Assembly (NCBI RefSeq): GCF_012396315.1
Contig: NZ_JAAXPF010000003.1
Span: 184,971-248,970, forward strand
DNA length: 64,000 nt
Origin: Corynebacterium mucifaciens
GTDB taxonomy: Bacteria; Actinomycetota; Actinomycetes; Mycobacteriales; Mycobacteriaceae
Direction: 5' to 3'
In this document: piece after piece, positions 1 through 7,754 of the stretch
Position numbering within the stretch: position 1 is the stretch's first letter
How the letters are laid out: each line of letters begins with the position of its first letter
Notes under the pieces: generated by a model
Seen by the model: the letters and a program-made list of their open reading frames with translations, nothing else
What the model was told of the DNA's origin: nothing
Databases searched by the model: none
Position numbers and translations under genes: made by a program

Positions 1-15
1 GGTGCACTCCTTGCG

Positions 16-1299
16 TTAGTAAAAAAGCAGTTGCGACACAGTGTAAATAGCTAACCCGGCGAGCGCACCGACGATCGTGCCGTTCAGTCGGATGAACTGC
101 AGGTCCTTGCCCACCATGAGCTCGATCTTGTCTGCCGCCTCCTCCCCGTCCCAGCGCTCGATGGTCTCCGCGATGATGCCCACAATCTGGTCCGCGCCGT
201 TCTCCGCAGCGAAGTGCGTGACCTTTTCCAGGGCACGCTCGGCGTCGGCGCGCACCGAAGGGTCGTCCACAAGCTTCTGGCCCCACTCGCGCGCAGACGC
301 GGCCGTCTTCCGGCGCAGCGCGCTTTCCGCATCGGACGCCTGGGACACGATTGACTCAGAGAGCTGCTCCCAAATCCCGCCCGCGGCCGAGCTGACAGCG
401 GCGGAACCCATAACGTCCGCTTTGAGCGCCTCCACACGCGAGATCATGTCACCGTCGAATTGGAGGTCGTGGGCGAACTGGTGCATTTGGCGGCGGATGG
501 CGCGGCGGGCCTCGTGGTTCTTGTCCGTGTCCACGTCCTCCATGAACGCGACCATCTCGTCGTAAACGCGCTGGCCCACCAGCTCCTTCGCAAACCGGGG
601 CGCCCACCGCGGCATCCGCTCATCGATCATGGTGACAACGGTTGCCTCCATGCCATCGACCTTCCGGCGGCCCCAGGCCACAATATCGTCCACCACCGGG
701 TCCACCTTGCCGTCGGCGATGAGACCCTCCAGCACCCTGCCCAGCGGCGGCGCCCAGATCGGCTCCGCCAGCCTGTCCACAAGCTGGGTGCGAATGAACG
801 CCTCCGCCCCGGCCGGGTCGATCCCCTGCACCATCCGGACCGTGAATGTGCCAGCTTCCTCGCTCACGCGCGCCGCGTTCTCCGGCTGCGCCAACCACCT
901 GCCCACCCGCTCCGGGATGCCCGCGCCCATCACCTTGTCGGTGATGGTGCGCGCGTTGAGAAAGTTCTCGCTCACGAATTCGCTGAGCACCCCGGCGACC
1001 TGGTCCTTCTTGTTCGGAATGATGGCGGTGTGCGGGATGGGGATGCCCATGGGATACCGGAAGAGCGCGGTGACCGCGAACCAGTCCGCCAGCCCGCCCA
1101 CCATGCCAGCCTCCGCGGCGGCGCGAACGTAGCCGATCCACGCTGCGTCATTGCCCCGGGACTGGGCCCAGGAGCACGCGATAAAAATCACCGCCATCAA
1201 GGCCAGCAGGCTCGTCACGGCGATCTTGTGGTTCCGCAAAACGCGGCGCCGCTCCGCCTCGTTGGTCGGAGTGGGCATCATCGCATGCTGCTGGCTCAT
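16..1299 (-). CDS. DUF445 family membrane-anchored protein
   Basis: Protein of 427 residues whose function I cannot assign. One membrane segment lies near the N-terminus (about residues 20-40). The stretch GGLADWFAVTALFRYPMGIP follows and is the DUF445 (YheB/YjiN-like) signature. A long, charged, probably helical middle comes next, and a C-terminal hydrophobic segment ends in QLLFY. The architecture suggests a protein tethered to the membrane at both ends. The frame stays open upstream to 1374, but that extension runs through the terminator at 1335-1366, so I start at the ATG encoding MSQQHAMMPTP; MMPTPTNE seven codons later is an alternative. The family call is secure; the role is unknown. 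Confidence 0.85.
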   Translation of the reverse strand: MSQQHAMMPTPTNEAERRRVLRNHKIAVTSLLALMAVIFIACSWAQSRGNDAAWIGYVRAAAEAGMVGGLADWFAVTALFRYPMGIPIPHTAIIPNKKDQVAGVLSEFVSENFLNARTITDKVMGAGIPERVGRWLAQPENAARVSEEAGTFTVRMVQGIDPAGAEAFIRTQLVDRLAEPIWAPPLGRVLEGLIADGKVDPVVDDIVAWGRRKVDGMEATVVTMIDERMPRWAPRFAKELVGQRVYDEMVAFMEDVDTDKNHEARRAIRRQMHQFAHDLQFDGDMISRVEALKADVMGSAAVSSAAGGIWEQLSESIVSQASDAESALRRKTAASAREWGQKLVDDPSVRADAERALEKVTHFAAENGADQIVGIIAETIERWDGEEAADKIELMVGKDLQFIRLNGTIVGALAGLAIYTVSQLLFY

Positions 1300-1334
1300 G
1301 CCCATGATTAAAGCAGGCGCTCCGACACGGGCAC

Positions 1335-1366
1335 GAAAAATGCCCCCTCCGCAGATGGAGGGGGCA
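1335..1366 (-). terminator. Rho-independent terminator
   Basis: On the reverse strand an 11-bp GC-rich stem (ATGCCCCCTCC / GGAGGGGGCAT) with a short loop is followed directly by TTTTT. It lies just downstream of the small membrane protein gene ending at 1399 and separates it from the DUF445 gene. Confidence 0.85.
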
Positions 1367-1398
1367 TGTTGCACGGGCGCGGTGCGCCAGCTGCCGGT

Positions 1399-1767
1399 CT
1401 AGTTTCGACGTCCGGTGCGCTTACGGTACTCCTTGTAGTCCTTGCGGCCCATTGCGATCAGGACGCCGCCGGCCACGCCGGTGATGACGGCTTCAGCGAC
1501 ACCCAAGATGAGCAGGCGCTGAGCCAAGTCGTGGGTCTGGGAGCCGAAACCGAAGGCCATTGCGCCTGCGCCCCACACGGCCAAACCAACGCCGAAGAGG
1601 GAGGACAGAAGCAGGCCCATGGCCACCCACGTCTTGGTGTGAGACAGCGAGGCGTGTGGCGCACCGAGGGAGACTGGGTCATAGCCCTCGATGTAGGTAT
1701 CTTCAATGCGGCCGGTGTACTCCCGGTAGGACTCGTTGCGGATATCTGCAACTGCGGTGGAACCCAT
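1399..1767 (-). CDS. Small conserved membrane protein
   Basis: Protein of 122 residues with no recognised domain. A polar N-terminus (MGSTAVADIRNESYREYTG) precedes two hydrophobic segments, about residues 47-70 and 84-106, and a basic C-terminal tail (KDYKEYRKRTGRRN). It lies 55 bp downstream of sdhB in the same direction, and a membrane protein holds this place in other corynebacteria as far as I recall. It has its own candidate promoter at 1809-1814 and its own terminator, so it need not depend on the sdh transcript. The start is the ATG preceded by an AAGGAA ribosome binding site. Possibly an accessory to the respiratory membrane, but that rests on position only. Confidence 0.75.
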   Translation of the reverse strand: MGSTAVADIRNESYREYTGRIEDTYIEGYDPVSLGAPHASLSHTKTWVAMGLLLSSLFGVGLAVWGAGAMAFGFGSQTHDLAQRLLILGVAEAVITGVAGGVLIAMGRKDYKEYRKRTGRRN

Positions 1768-1808
1768 TGTTTCTGTTTCCTTCTTCAGCGTCTGGAGCTA
1801 CTGCTACG

Positions 1809-1814
1809 AGTATA
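1809..1814 (-). promoter_or_regulatory. Candidate -10 box TATACT
   Basis: A consensus-like TATACT on the reverse strand, about 40 nt before the start of the small membrane protein gene and just past the sdhB stop codon. No clear -35 box was found, which is common in corynebacteria. Confidence 0.45.
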
Positions 1815-1822
1815 CGGCAGCC

Positions 1823-2572
1823 CTAGTCGTCGCCGCCCTTGAAGGCAGCACGGGCGCGCTCGGCGTTGATGGCGCCGACGGCATCGAGCGGGATGCCAGC
1901 CGGGCACACGTCGGCGCACTCGCCGTAGAGCGAGCAGTGGCCGAAGTTGGTCTCCAGCTCGTCGACCATCTTGCGCGCGCGGCGGGAGCGCTCCTGCTTG
2001 CCCAGCGGAAGCAGCTTGAGGTGCTTCAGCTTCGCGCCGGTGAACAGGTGCGCGGCACCGTTCGGGCACGCCGCCACGCAGGCGCCGCAGCCGATGCAGG
2101 CGGCGTAGTCCAGCGCCGTCTCAGCGTCGTGGTGGTTCACGGCCAGCGTGTCCGCGTCAGGGGCGGTGCCAGCGTTGATGGAGACGTAGCCGCCCTGCTG
2201 CATCACGCGGTCCAACGCGGAACGGTCCACGGCCAGGTCCTTGATCACCGGGAACGCGCCGGAGCGGAACGGCTCGATCTTCAAGGTGTCGCCGTCGTTG
2301 TAGTTGTGCAGACGCTGCAGGCAGGCCGTGGTGTTCTGGCCTGCACCGTGCGGGCGGCCGTTCACGGTCAGGCCGCAGGTGCCGCAGATGCCTTCGCGGC
2401 AGTCGGAGGCGAAGACGAACGGCTCCTTGCCCTGCTCGACGTAGGTCTCGTTCACGTGGTCGAGCAGCTCCAGAATGGACATCTGCTCCACAGCGTCATC
2501 GACCTGGACGGTCTCGAAGCTGCCCTCGGTGTCAGGACCAGCCTGGCGCCAGATTTCAAGTGTCAGTTTCAT
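1823..2572 (-). CDS. sdhB: Succinate dehydrogenase iron-sulfur subunit
   Basis: Electron-transfer subunit of succinate:menaquinone oxidoreductase (complex II), carrying electrons from the FAD of SdhA to the membrane subunit. In 249 residues, the N-terminal ferredoxin domain has the [2Fe-2S] cysteines C58, C63, C66 and C84 (DCREGICGTCG). The C-terminal domain has C159, C162, C165 and C169 (CIGCGACVAACP) plus C213, C219 and C223 for the [4Fe-4S] and [3Fe-4S] centres. The ATG overlaps the sdhA stop by one base (TAATG), so translation is probably coupled. Last gene of the sdhC-sdhA-sdhB operon. Confidence 0.97.
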   Translation of the reverse strand: MKLTLEIWRQAGPDTEGSFETVQVDDAVEQMSILELLDHVNETYVEQGKEPFVFASDCREGICGTCGLTVNGRPHGAGQNTTACLQRLHNYNDGDTLKIEPFRSGAFPVIKDLAVDRSALDRVMQQGGYVSINAGTAPDADTLAVNHHDAETALDYAACIGCGACVAACPNGAAHLFTGAKLKHLKLLPLGKQERSRRARKMVDELETNFGHCSLYGECADVCPAGIPLDAVGAINAERARAAFKGGDD

Positions 2573-4650
2573 TACTTGTAGTTCCTTGCCATCAGCGGGA
2601 TCGAATCAAAGTGCAGGGGTTCTGCGTGGCGGATGAACTGGCCTTCACCGGCCGGCTCCCAGGCCGACACGAAGCACCATTTCTCGTCGTCACGCTCGGC
2701 CTCGCCGTCGTCGGTGAGGTGGTCCATGCGGTAGTGCGCACCGCACGACTCGTCGCGGTCCAGAGCGTCGATGCACATCAGCTCACCAAGGTTGATGTAG
2801 TCGACGAGGCGCAGTGCCGCCTCGAGCGTCTGGTTCATGTCGTTCGGGGAGCCTGGGACGGAGATGTTGGCCCAGAAGTCCTCGCGCAGTGCGCGGATCT
2901 TCCGGATGCCCTCTTCCAAGCCCTCCACGGTGCGGGACACACCGCAATGCTCGTAGAGGATCTCGCCGAGCTGCTCGTGGAAGTGCTCCGGGCCGTGCGG
3001 CTCCGGGCCGCGGATGGACATGATGCGCTCAATGCGCTCGGTGACCTCGGCCACCACATCCTGCGCCTCGCGGGAGTCCTCGGGCAGCGCCTCCTCGCCG
3101 AGGTGACCGGCGAGGTAGTTCGGCACCGTGAACGGCAGGGTGAACCAGCCGTCGACAGAGGCGGACAGCAGCGAGTTGGCACCCAGGCGGTTCGCACCGT
3201 GGTAGGTCCAGGAGCACTCGCCTGCGGCGAAGAGGCCGTCGATGGAGGTCATCTCGTTGAAGTCCGTCCACAGGCCGCCCATGGTGAAGTGGACGGTCGG
3301 GGCGATGCGCATCGGGGCCTTGTACGGGTCGTCGCCCGTGGAGTCCTCGTACATCTCGAAGAGGTTGGAGTAACGCTCACGGATGGTGTCCTCACCGAGG
3401 CGCTCAATGGCGTCGGAGAAGTCGAGGTACGCCGAGTTGCGCAGCGGTCCTACACCGTAGCCAGCGTTGAGCTGCTGGGAGATGGCTCGCGACGCGACGT
3501 CGCGGGGCACGAGGTTGCCGAAGGCCGGGTAGCGACGCTCCAGGAAGTAGTCGCGGTCCTCTTCCGGAATCTCGTTCGGGTCGCGGTCGTCGCCCTTTTC
3601 CTTCGGGGTCCAGATGCGGCCGTCGTTGCGCAGGGACTCCGACATCAGCGTCGTCTTCGCCTGCCACTTCGCGTTGACTGGCAGGCCGGTCGGGTGGAAC
3701 TGCACGAAGCACGGGGAAGCGAGGTACGCGCCGCGCTCGTACGCCCGCATCATGGCGGAGGCGTTGGAGTTCTTCGCCAACGTGGTCTTGTGGTACACGT
3801 TGCCGTAACCGCCGGTGGCGAGGATGACGGCGTGGCCGGTGAACGGCGCGATCTCACCCGTGATCAGGTTGCGGGTGACAATGCCGTCGCAGTGCTTCGC
3901 GCCATCCTTTTCGGTGACGATCAAATCCATCAGGTCGTGGTGGGTGAAGATCTCCACGTTGCCCAGGTGGATCTGGCGCTGCAACGACGATGCGGTGGAC
4001 AGCTGCAGCTGCTGGCCTGTCTGGCCGCGGGTGTAGTACGTGCGCGAGACCTGCACGCCGCCGAAGGAACGCGTGGCAAGGGTACCGCCGTACTCGCGGG
4101 CGAACGGGGCGCCGATGGCGTTCATGTGGTCGATCACGCGGACGGACTCAATAGCCAAGCGCCAGCAGTCGGACTCGCGGCAGCGGTAATCGCCGCCCTT
4201 GACGGTGTCCTTGGTGTGGCGGTACGCGCTGTCGTTGTCCACCTTCTTGCCACGGGCGGAGTTCACGCCGCCCTGCGCGGCGATCGAGTGGGCGCGGCGC
4301 GGCGCGTCGTGGTAGGTGAAGGCCTTCACGTTGTAGCCCAGCTCGCCCAGGGCTGCGGCGGCTGCGCCGCCGGACAGGCCGGTGCCGACGACCAGCACGG
4401 TGAACTTGCGGCGGTTCAGCGGCGACACCAGGTCCATGTGGTCTTTCTGGTACTGCCACATGTCCTTCATGCGAACCTCGTCGCGGTTCGGCTCGTTGGC
4501 CTCGAGGACGTTACCCGGGGTCACGCCGGCGGCGGCGGACTCGGGCTGGCGGAAACCGCCGGTGCGCTGCTGGCCCGCGGCCTCGGCGGAGTTCTGTTCC
4601 CCGCCGTTGGCCCCCTGGGCCCCGGAAAGACCGGAAATAGAGGTAGTCAT
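2572..4650 (-). CDS. sdhA: Succinate dehydrogenase flavoprotein subunit
   Basis: Catalytic subunit of complex II, oxidising succinate to fumarate with covalent FAD. In 692 residues, a long Gly/Ala/Gln-rich N-terminal extension of about 80 residues precedes the FAD-binding Rossmann motif VVGTGLSGGAAAA and the motif HSIAAQGGVNSARG, whose histidine is the usual flavin attachment site. HPTGLP and the catalytic region around RDVASRAI are also present. The extended N-terminus and the sequence overall match corynebacterial SdhA. The ribosome binding site AGGAG sits before ATG 4650. It follows sdhC by 21 bp and overlaps sdhB by one base. Confidence 0.97.
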   Translation of the reverse strand: MTTSISGLSGAQGANGGEQNSAEAAGQQRTGGFRQPESAAAGVTPGNVLEANEPNRDEVRMKDMWQYQKDHMDLVSPLNRRKFTVLVVGTGLSGGAAAAALGELGYNVKAFTYHDAPRRAHSIAAQGGVNSARGKKVDNDSAYRHTKDTVKGGDYRCRESDCWRLAIESVRVIDHMNAIGAPFAREYGGTLATRSFGGVQVSRTYYTRGQTGQQLQLSTASSLQRQIHLGNVEIFTHHDLMDLIVTEKDGAKHCDGIVTRNLITGEIAPFTGHAVILATGGYGNVYHKTTLAKNSNASAMMRAYERGAYLASPCFVQFHPTGLPVNAKWQAKTTLMSESLRNDGRIWTPKEKGDDRDPNEIPEEDRDYFLERRYPAFGNLVPRDVASRAISQQLNAGYGVGPLRNSAYLDFSDAIERLGEDTIRERYSNLFEMYEDSTGDDPYKAPMRIAPTVHFTMGGLWTDFNEMTSIDGLFAAGECSWTYHGANRLGANSLLSASVDGWFTLPFTVPNYLAGHLGEEALPEDSREAQDVVAEVTERIERIMSIRGPEPHGPEHFHEQLGEILYEHCGVSRTVEGLEEGIRKIRALREDFWANISVPGSPNDMNQTLEAALRLVDYINLGELMCIDALDRDESCGAHYRMDHLTDDGEAERDDEKWCFVSAWEPAGEGQFIRHAEPLHFDSIPLMARNYK

Positions 4651-4671
4651 AGTTGTTCTCCTAAAAAGCCG

Positions 4672-5445
4672 TTACCGGGAAAAATCCGGGACCCAGCCGA
4701 ACGCGATAGCGAGCGGCATAACAACGTTGCCTGCGACAACGATGAACGGGAGGATGTACGCGAGGACGATCATCAGGCCCGCGCCGCGCTTGCCCAGCCA
4801 ACCCAGGTCGGACACTGCGAGGTAAATGCCGTGGGTCAGGTGCAGCAGCAGCGCCAGGTTGGCAATGACGTACACGAGGGTGACCCACCAGCGGCCGGGG
4901 GCGAAGGTGGCGAGCATGTTGTTACGCACCGCGCCGTGGACGAACTCGTCAGAGGCGACTGCCTGACCGAAGGTGAGGTCCAACAGGTGGAAGATGATAA
5001 ACAGCAGCAAAATGACGCCGGTGACCAGCATCGCCCGGGTGGCGGTGGACTGCCAGCCGCCCATCAGGTTGGTGCGCTGGAAACGTCCGCGGGACTTCGA
5101 AGAGCGCGCGCGCAGTGCGAATGCGCCCCACACGTGCAGCACCAGGCAGGCAAGCAGGATGATACGGACGATCCACAGGAAACCGGAGCGCGGAAGCAAC
5201 GGCTCACCGATCGTGCGCAGGAACTCGCCGTAGTCATCGATCGGCGCGGAGCCATCGATGTTCAGCGGCATGAAGATCTTCAGGTTCCCCACCATGTGGC
5301 CCAGAACGTAGAGACCGAAGATGAGGCCGGTGATGGCCATGGTCAGCTTGATTGCCCAGGTGGGGTAGGACGGCCGCTCGCGCAGCGGCTTCTCAGTAAT
5401 TTTTCCGTGACGAATGGCTTCACGGTCTGCGTTTTGTACAGTCAT
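4672..5445 (-). CDS. sdhC: Succinate dehydrogenase cytochrome b subunit
   Basis: Membrane anchor of complex II, binding haem b and menaquinone. It has 257 residues and five predicted membrane segments: about 35-55 (TMAITGLIFGLYVLGHMVGN), 90-110, 128-150, 180-205 and 215-245. Histidines in or beside the segments (HMVGN, FHLLD, HLTHG) are candidate haem ligands. A single large anchor in place of separate SdhC and SdhD is typical of actinobacteria. First gene of the operon, with a strong GGAGG site before ATG 5445 and a candidate promoter at 5467-5472. Confidence 0.95.
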   Translation of the reverse strand: MTVQNADREAIRHGKITEKPLRERPSYPTWAIKLTMAITGLIFGLYVLGHMVGNLKIFMPLNIDGSAPIDDYGEFLRTIGEPLLPRSGFLWIVRIILLACLVLHVWGAFALRARSSKSRGRFQRTNLMGGWQSTATRAMLVTGVILLLFIIFHLLDLTFGQAVASDEFVHGAVRNNMLATFAPGRWWVTLVYVIANLALLLHLTHGIYLAVSDLGWLGKRGAGLMIVLAYILPFIVVAGNVVMPLAIAFGWVPDFSR

Positions 5446-5466
5446 GGCACCTCCAGTGTCGGTAAC

Positions 5467-5472
5467 ACTCTA
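5467..5472 (-). promoter_or_regulatory. Candidate sdh operon -10 box TAGAGT
   Basis: TAGAGT on the reverse strand, 21 nt before the sdhC start codon, giving a predicted leader of roughly 15 nt that contains the GGAGG ribosome binding site. The -35 region is not obvious. Confidence 0.4.
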
Positions 5473-5563
5473 GGAGATCGGCCCCGCCCATTCACACCGG
5501 ATTCGCAGGCGCGACCGAGCCTCAACCCCACCTTGAGCCCTACATGCAGCAATCTGGCGCATT

Positions 5564-5579
5564 TGTGACATTCGACACT
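5564..5579. promoter_or_regulatory. Candidate GlxR (cAMP receptor) site
   Basis: TGTGACATTCGACACT resembles the GlxR consensus TGTGANNTANNTCACA. The left half is perfect; the right half has several mismatches. It lies about 100 bp upstream of the candidate sdhC promoter. GlxR is known to act on sdh in C. glutamicum, and glxR itself is at 43572. A G-rich stretch on the reverse strand at 5608-5618 resembles RamA-type G runs. Both are sequence matches only. Confidence 0.35.
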
Positions 5580-5687
5580 TGTTTGCTCCGTGGCTTGCGA
5601 GTCCACAGCCCCCACCCCTTTCAGTGTCAATCTTTTGGTTGTTAGTACGTCCTAACCTGCTCGCCGACCCGAGCGGCCGAAAATCGG

Positions 5688-5693
5688 TACGCT
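5688..5693 (+). promoter_or_regulatory. Leaderless-type -10 box TACGCT
   Basis: TACGCT lies 7 nt before ATG 5701 with no ribosome binding site in between, so transcription should start at or next to the start codon. Confidence 0.55.
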
Positions 5694-5700
5694 GAACGGC

Positions 5701-6186
5701 ATGGCTATTGACAAGAACACTGAAAGCTCCGCAACCCGCCAGATCGACGCCCCCGCGGTCGCGATCTTCGACATCCTTTCCAACCCGCAGCGCCACGCCG
5801 AGACCGACGATTCCGGCATGGTCGTCTCCGCTGACCAGGGCGAGCGCCTGGAGAAGGTCGGCGACATCTTCACCATGAACATGACGAACAAAGACGGTGA
5901 CTACCAGACCAAGAACGAGGTCTTCGCCTTCCAGGAGGACCGCGTCATCGGCTGGAAGAACCTGCAGAACACCACCTCTGAGGTGACCGTCGGCGCGAAG
6001 TGGCTCTACGAGCTCGAGCCCATCGATGCCGACAACACCAACGTCACCCTCACCTACCAGCGCGACGAGCTGGAGGAGAACCTGCTGTCCATGTCCGAGA
6101 CCTTCGACGACGAGTTCCTGGCCAAGTCCCTCGACTCCCTCGCCGCCGCAGTCGCAGGCACCGACAACCCGACGCAGAAGCACTAG
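5701..6186 (+). CDS. SRPBCC-family ligand-binding-fold protein
   Basis: Protein of 161 residues of the SRPBCC (START/polyketide cyclase-like) superfamily. It starts with a beta strand (SSATRQIDAPAVAIFDILS) and a 'NPQRHAETD' segment typical of such proteins. Central strands include TKNEVFAFQEDRVIGWKNL, and a long C-terminal helix contains FDDEFLAKSLDSLAAAV. The fold makes a hydrophobic pocket; no catalytic residues or ligand can be inferred. It is probably cytosolic, having no signal peptide. It is read divergently from sdhCAB from a leaderless promoter and faces lpd across a shared terminator. In C. glutamicum I recall ramB between lpd and sdhC; no such gene is found here. Confidence 0.8.
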   Translation: MAIDKNTESSATRQIDAPAVAIFDILSNPQRHAETDDSGMVVSADQGERLEKVGDIFTMNMTNKDGDYQTKNEVFAFQEDRVIGWKNLQNTTSEVTVGAKWLYELEPIDADNTNVTLTYQRDELEENLLSMSETFDDEFLAKSLDSLAAAVAGTDNPTQKH

Positions 6187-6203
6187 CTCGCTTCTCGACG
6201 CCA

Positions 6204-6243
6204 CTAAAGGCGGGCCCCGGTAAGTTCCGGGGCCCGCCTTTAG
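6204..6243. terminator. Bidirectional terminator between convergent genes
   Basis: A perfect 17-bp inverted repeat (CTAAAGGCGGGCCCCGG and its complement) around a 6-nt loop. A/T-containing ends on both sides would serve both the SRPBCC gene and lpd, which converge here. Confidence 0.9.
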
Positions 6244-6262
6244 TGCGTCGGTAAGCGGAGGC

Positions 6263-7675
6263 TTAGAGGTTGATCATGTGGCCTTCGACGCCGTGGGAGA
6301 TCTCCTTGAGCACCTCGGAGAGGGTCGGGTGGATGTGGATGGAGCGTGCGATCTCCTCAGCGGTGAGGTCGAAGCGCTGCGCCAGCACAACCTCCGGCAT
6401 GAGCTCGGAGACGTTAGCGCCCACGAGGTGGCAGCCGAGGATCTCGCCGAACTCGGCGTCGGCGACGAGTTTGCCAAAGCCGGCGGTCTCGTTGAGGCCC
6501 ACCGCCTTGCCGTTGGCGGAGAACGGGAAGGTGGCGACCTTGATGTCCTTGTCCGGCCACTTCTCGCGCGCCTGCTCCTCGGTGTAGCCCATGGACGCAA
6601 CCTGCGGGTTACAGAAGGTGGCGCGCGGGGTCATCATGTAGTCCTCGATCTCGAGGGTCTCGGCGCCGGCGATGGTCTCGGCGGCGATGATGCCCTGGGC
6701 TTCCGCAACGTGGGCGAGCTGCAGCTTCGCCGTGACGTCGCCGATGGCGTAGATGTGGTCGACGTTGGTGCGCATGCGCTCGTCGATAGCAATGGCGCCG
6801 CGCTCGGTCAGCTCGACACCGGTGTTCTCCAGGCCGTAGCCCTCGGTGCGCGGAGCGAAGCCGACGGAGATCATCACGCGGTCGGCGGTGAGGGTCTGCA
6901 CGTCGTCGGAGCCGTTCTTCTTCACATCCACCTCGACGGAGTCGCCGTTGTCGCGCACCTCGGTGGTGGCGTGGCCGGTGAGCAGCTTCACGCCGAGCTT
7001 CTTGTACCGCTTCGCGATCTCCTTGGACACGTCCTTGTCCTCGTTGGGAAGGACGCGGTCCATGTACTCGATGACGGTGACGTCGACGCCGTAGTTGGAC
7101 AGGACGTAGGCGAACTCCATGCCGATGGCGCCGGCGCCGACGATGACCATCTTCTCCGGGGCCTCGGGGTTGAGGATCTGCTGCTCGTAGGAGACCACGT
7201 TGTCGGACAGCTCAATGCCCGGCAGCGTGCGCACCACGGCGCCGGTGGCGATGATGCAGTCGTCGAAGGTGACGGTCATGCCCTTGTCGTCGCCGTCGGT
7301 GATCTCGATGGTCTTGGCGTCCTTGAACGAGCCCAGGCCGTTGATCTCCTTGATCTTGTTCTTCTTCATCAAGTAGTGCACGCCACCGACGATCTTCTCG
7401 GAGACTTTACGGGAGCGCTTTTGGGCGTCCGTGTAATCGAACTCCACGTCACCCTTGATGCCGAAGGTCTTCGCCTCGTGGTTGAAGATCTCCGCAACCT
7501 CTGCGTTCTTAATCAGCGACTTCGACGGGATGCAGCCCACGTTCAGGCAGACACCGCCCCAGTACTTCTTCTCAATGACAGCCACTTTCTTACCAAGCTG
7601 AGCTGCACGGATGGCGGCAACGTAGCCACCGGGGCCCGCGCCGAGGACAACAACGTCGAAATGTTCTTTACTCAC
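6263..7675 (-). CDS. lpd: Dihydrolipoyl dehydrogenase
   Basis: Flavoprotein E3 component that reoxidises dihydrolipoyl groups of the pyruvate and 2-oxoglutarate dehydrogenase complexes with NAD+. In 470 residues there is an N-terminal FAD fold (VVLGAGPGGYVAA), the redox disulfide C43/C48 (GGVCLNVGCIPS), an NAD-binding fold (VIVGAGAIGMEFA) and the second FAD motif (YAIGDVT). The C-terminal dimerisation domain has the catalytic dyad H449/E454 (HIHPTLSE). The length is normal. The start is a GTG only 7 nt after a TACTAT -10 box, pointing to a leaderless message. Confidence 0.97.
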   Translation of the reverse strand: MSKEHFDVVVLGAGPGGYVAAIRAAQLGKKVAVIEKKYWGGVCLNVGCIPSKSLIKNAEVAEIFNHEAKTFGIKGDVEFDYTDAQKRSRKVSEKIVGGVHYLMKKNKIKEINGLGSFKDAKTIEITDGDDKGMTVTFDDCIIATGAVVRTLPGIELSDNVVSYEQQILNPEAPEKMVIVGAGAIGMEFAYVLSNYGVDVTVIEYMDRVLPNEDKDVSKEIAKRYKKLGVKLLTGHATTEVRDNGDSVEVDVKKNGSDDVQTLTADRVMISVGFAPRTEGYGLENTGVELTERGAIAIDERMRTNVDHIYAIGDVTAKLQLAHVAEAQGIIAAETIAGAETLEIEDYMMTPRATFCNPQVASMGYTEEQAREKWPDKDIKVATFPFSANGKAVGLNETAGFGKLVADAEFGEILGCHLVGANVSELMPEVVLAQRFDLTAEEIARSIHIHPTLSEVLKEISHGVEGHMINL

Positions 7676-7682
7676 AATACAT

Positions 7683-7688
7683 ATAGTA
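7683..7688 (-). promoter_or_regulatory. lpd -10 box TACTAT, leaderless type
   Basis: TACTAT on the reverse strand followed by 7 nt and the GTG start of lpd. There is no ribosome binding site in the gap. Confidence 0.6.
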
Positions 7689-7754
7689 CGTGCCCGTCTG
7701 GCAAAATGTTCCCGAGCACCCAGTTGTTTTCTGCCCCGAAAGTGAGCGAATTCC

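Noticed and set aside
2560..5568. A 1002-codon open frame on the forward strand across sdhA and sdhC
   Set aside because: It is antisense to genes with unmistakable motifs and arises from the high GC content; its product is low-complexity His/Arg/Val-rich and matches nothing I recognise. The same holds for long frames opposite lpd, topA, holB, ponA and the YkvI-like gene.
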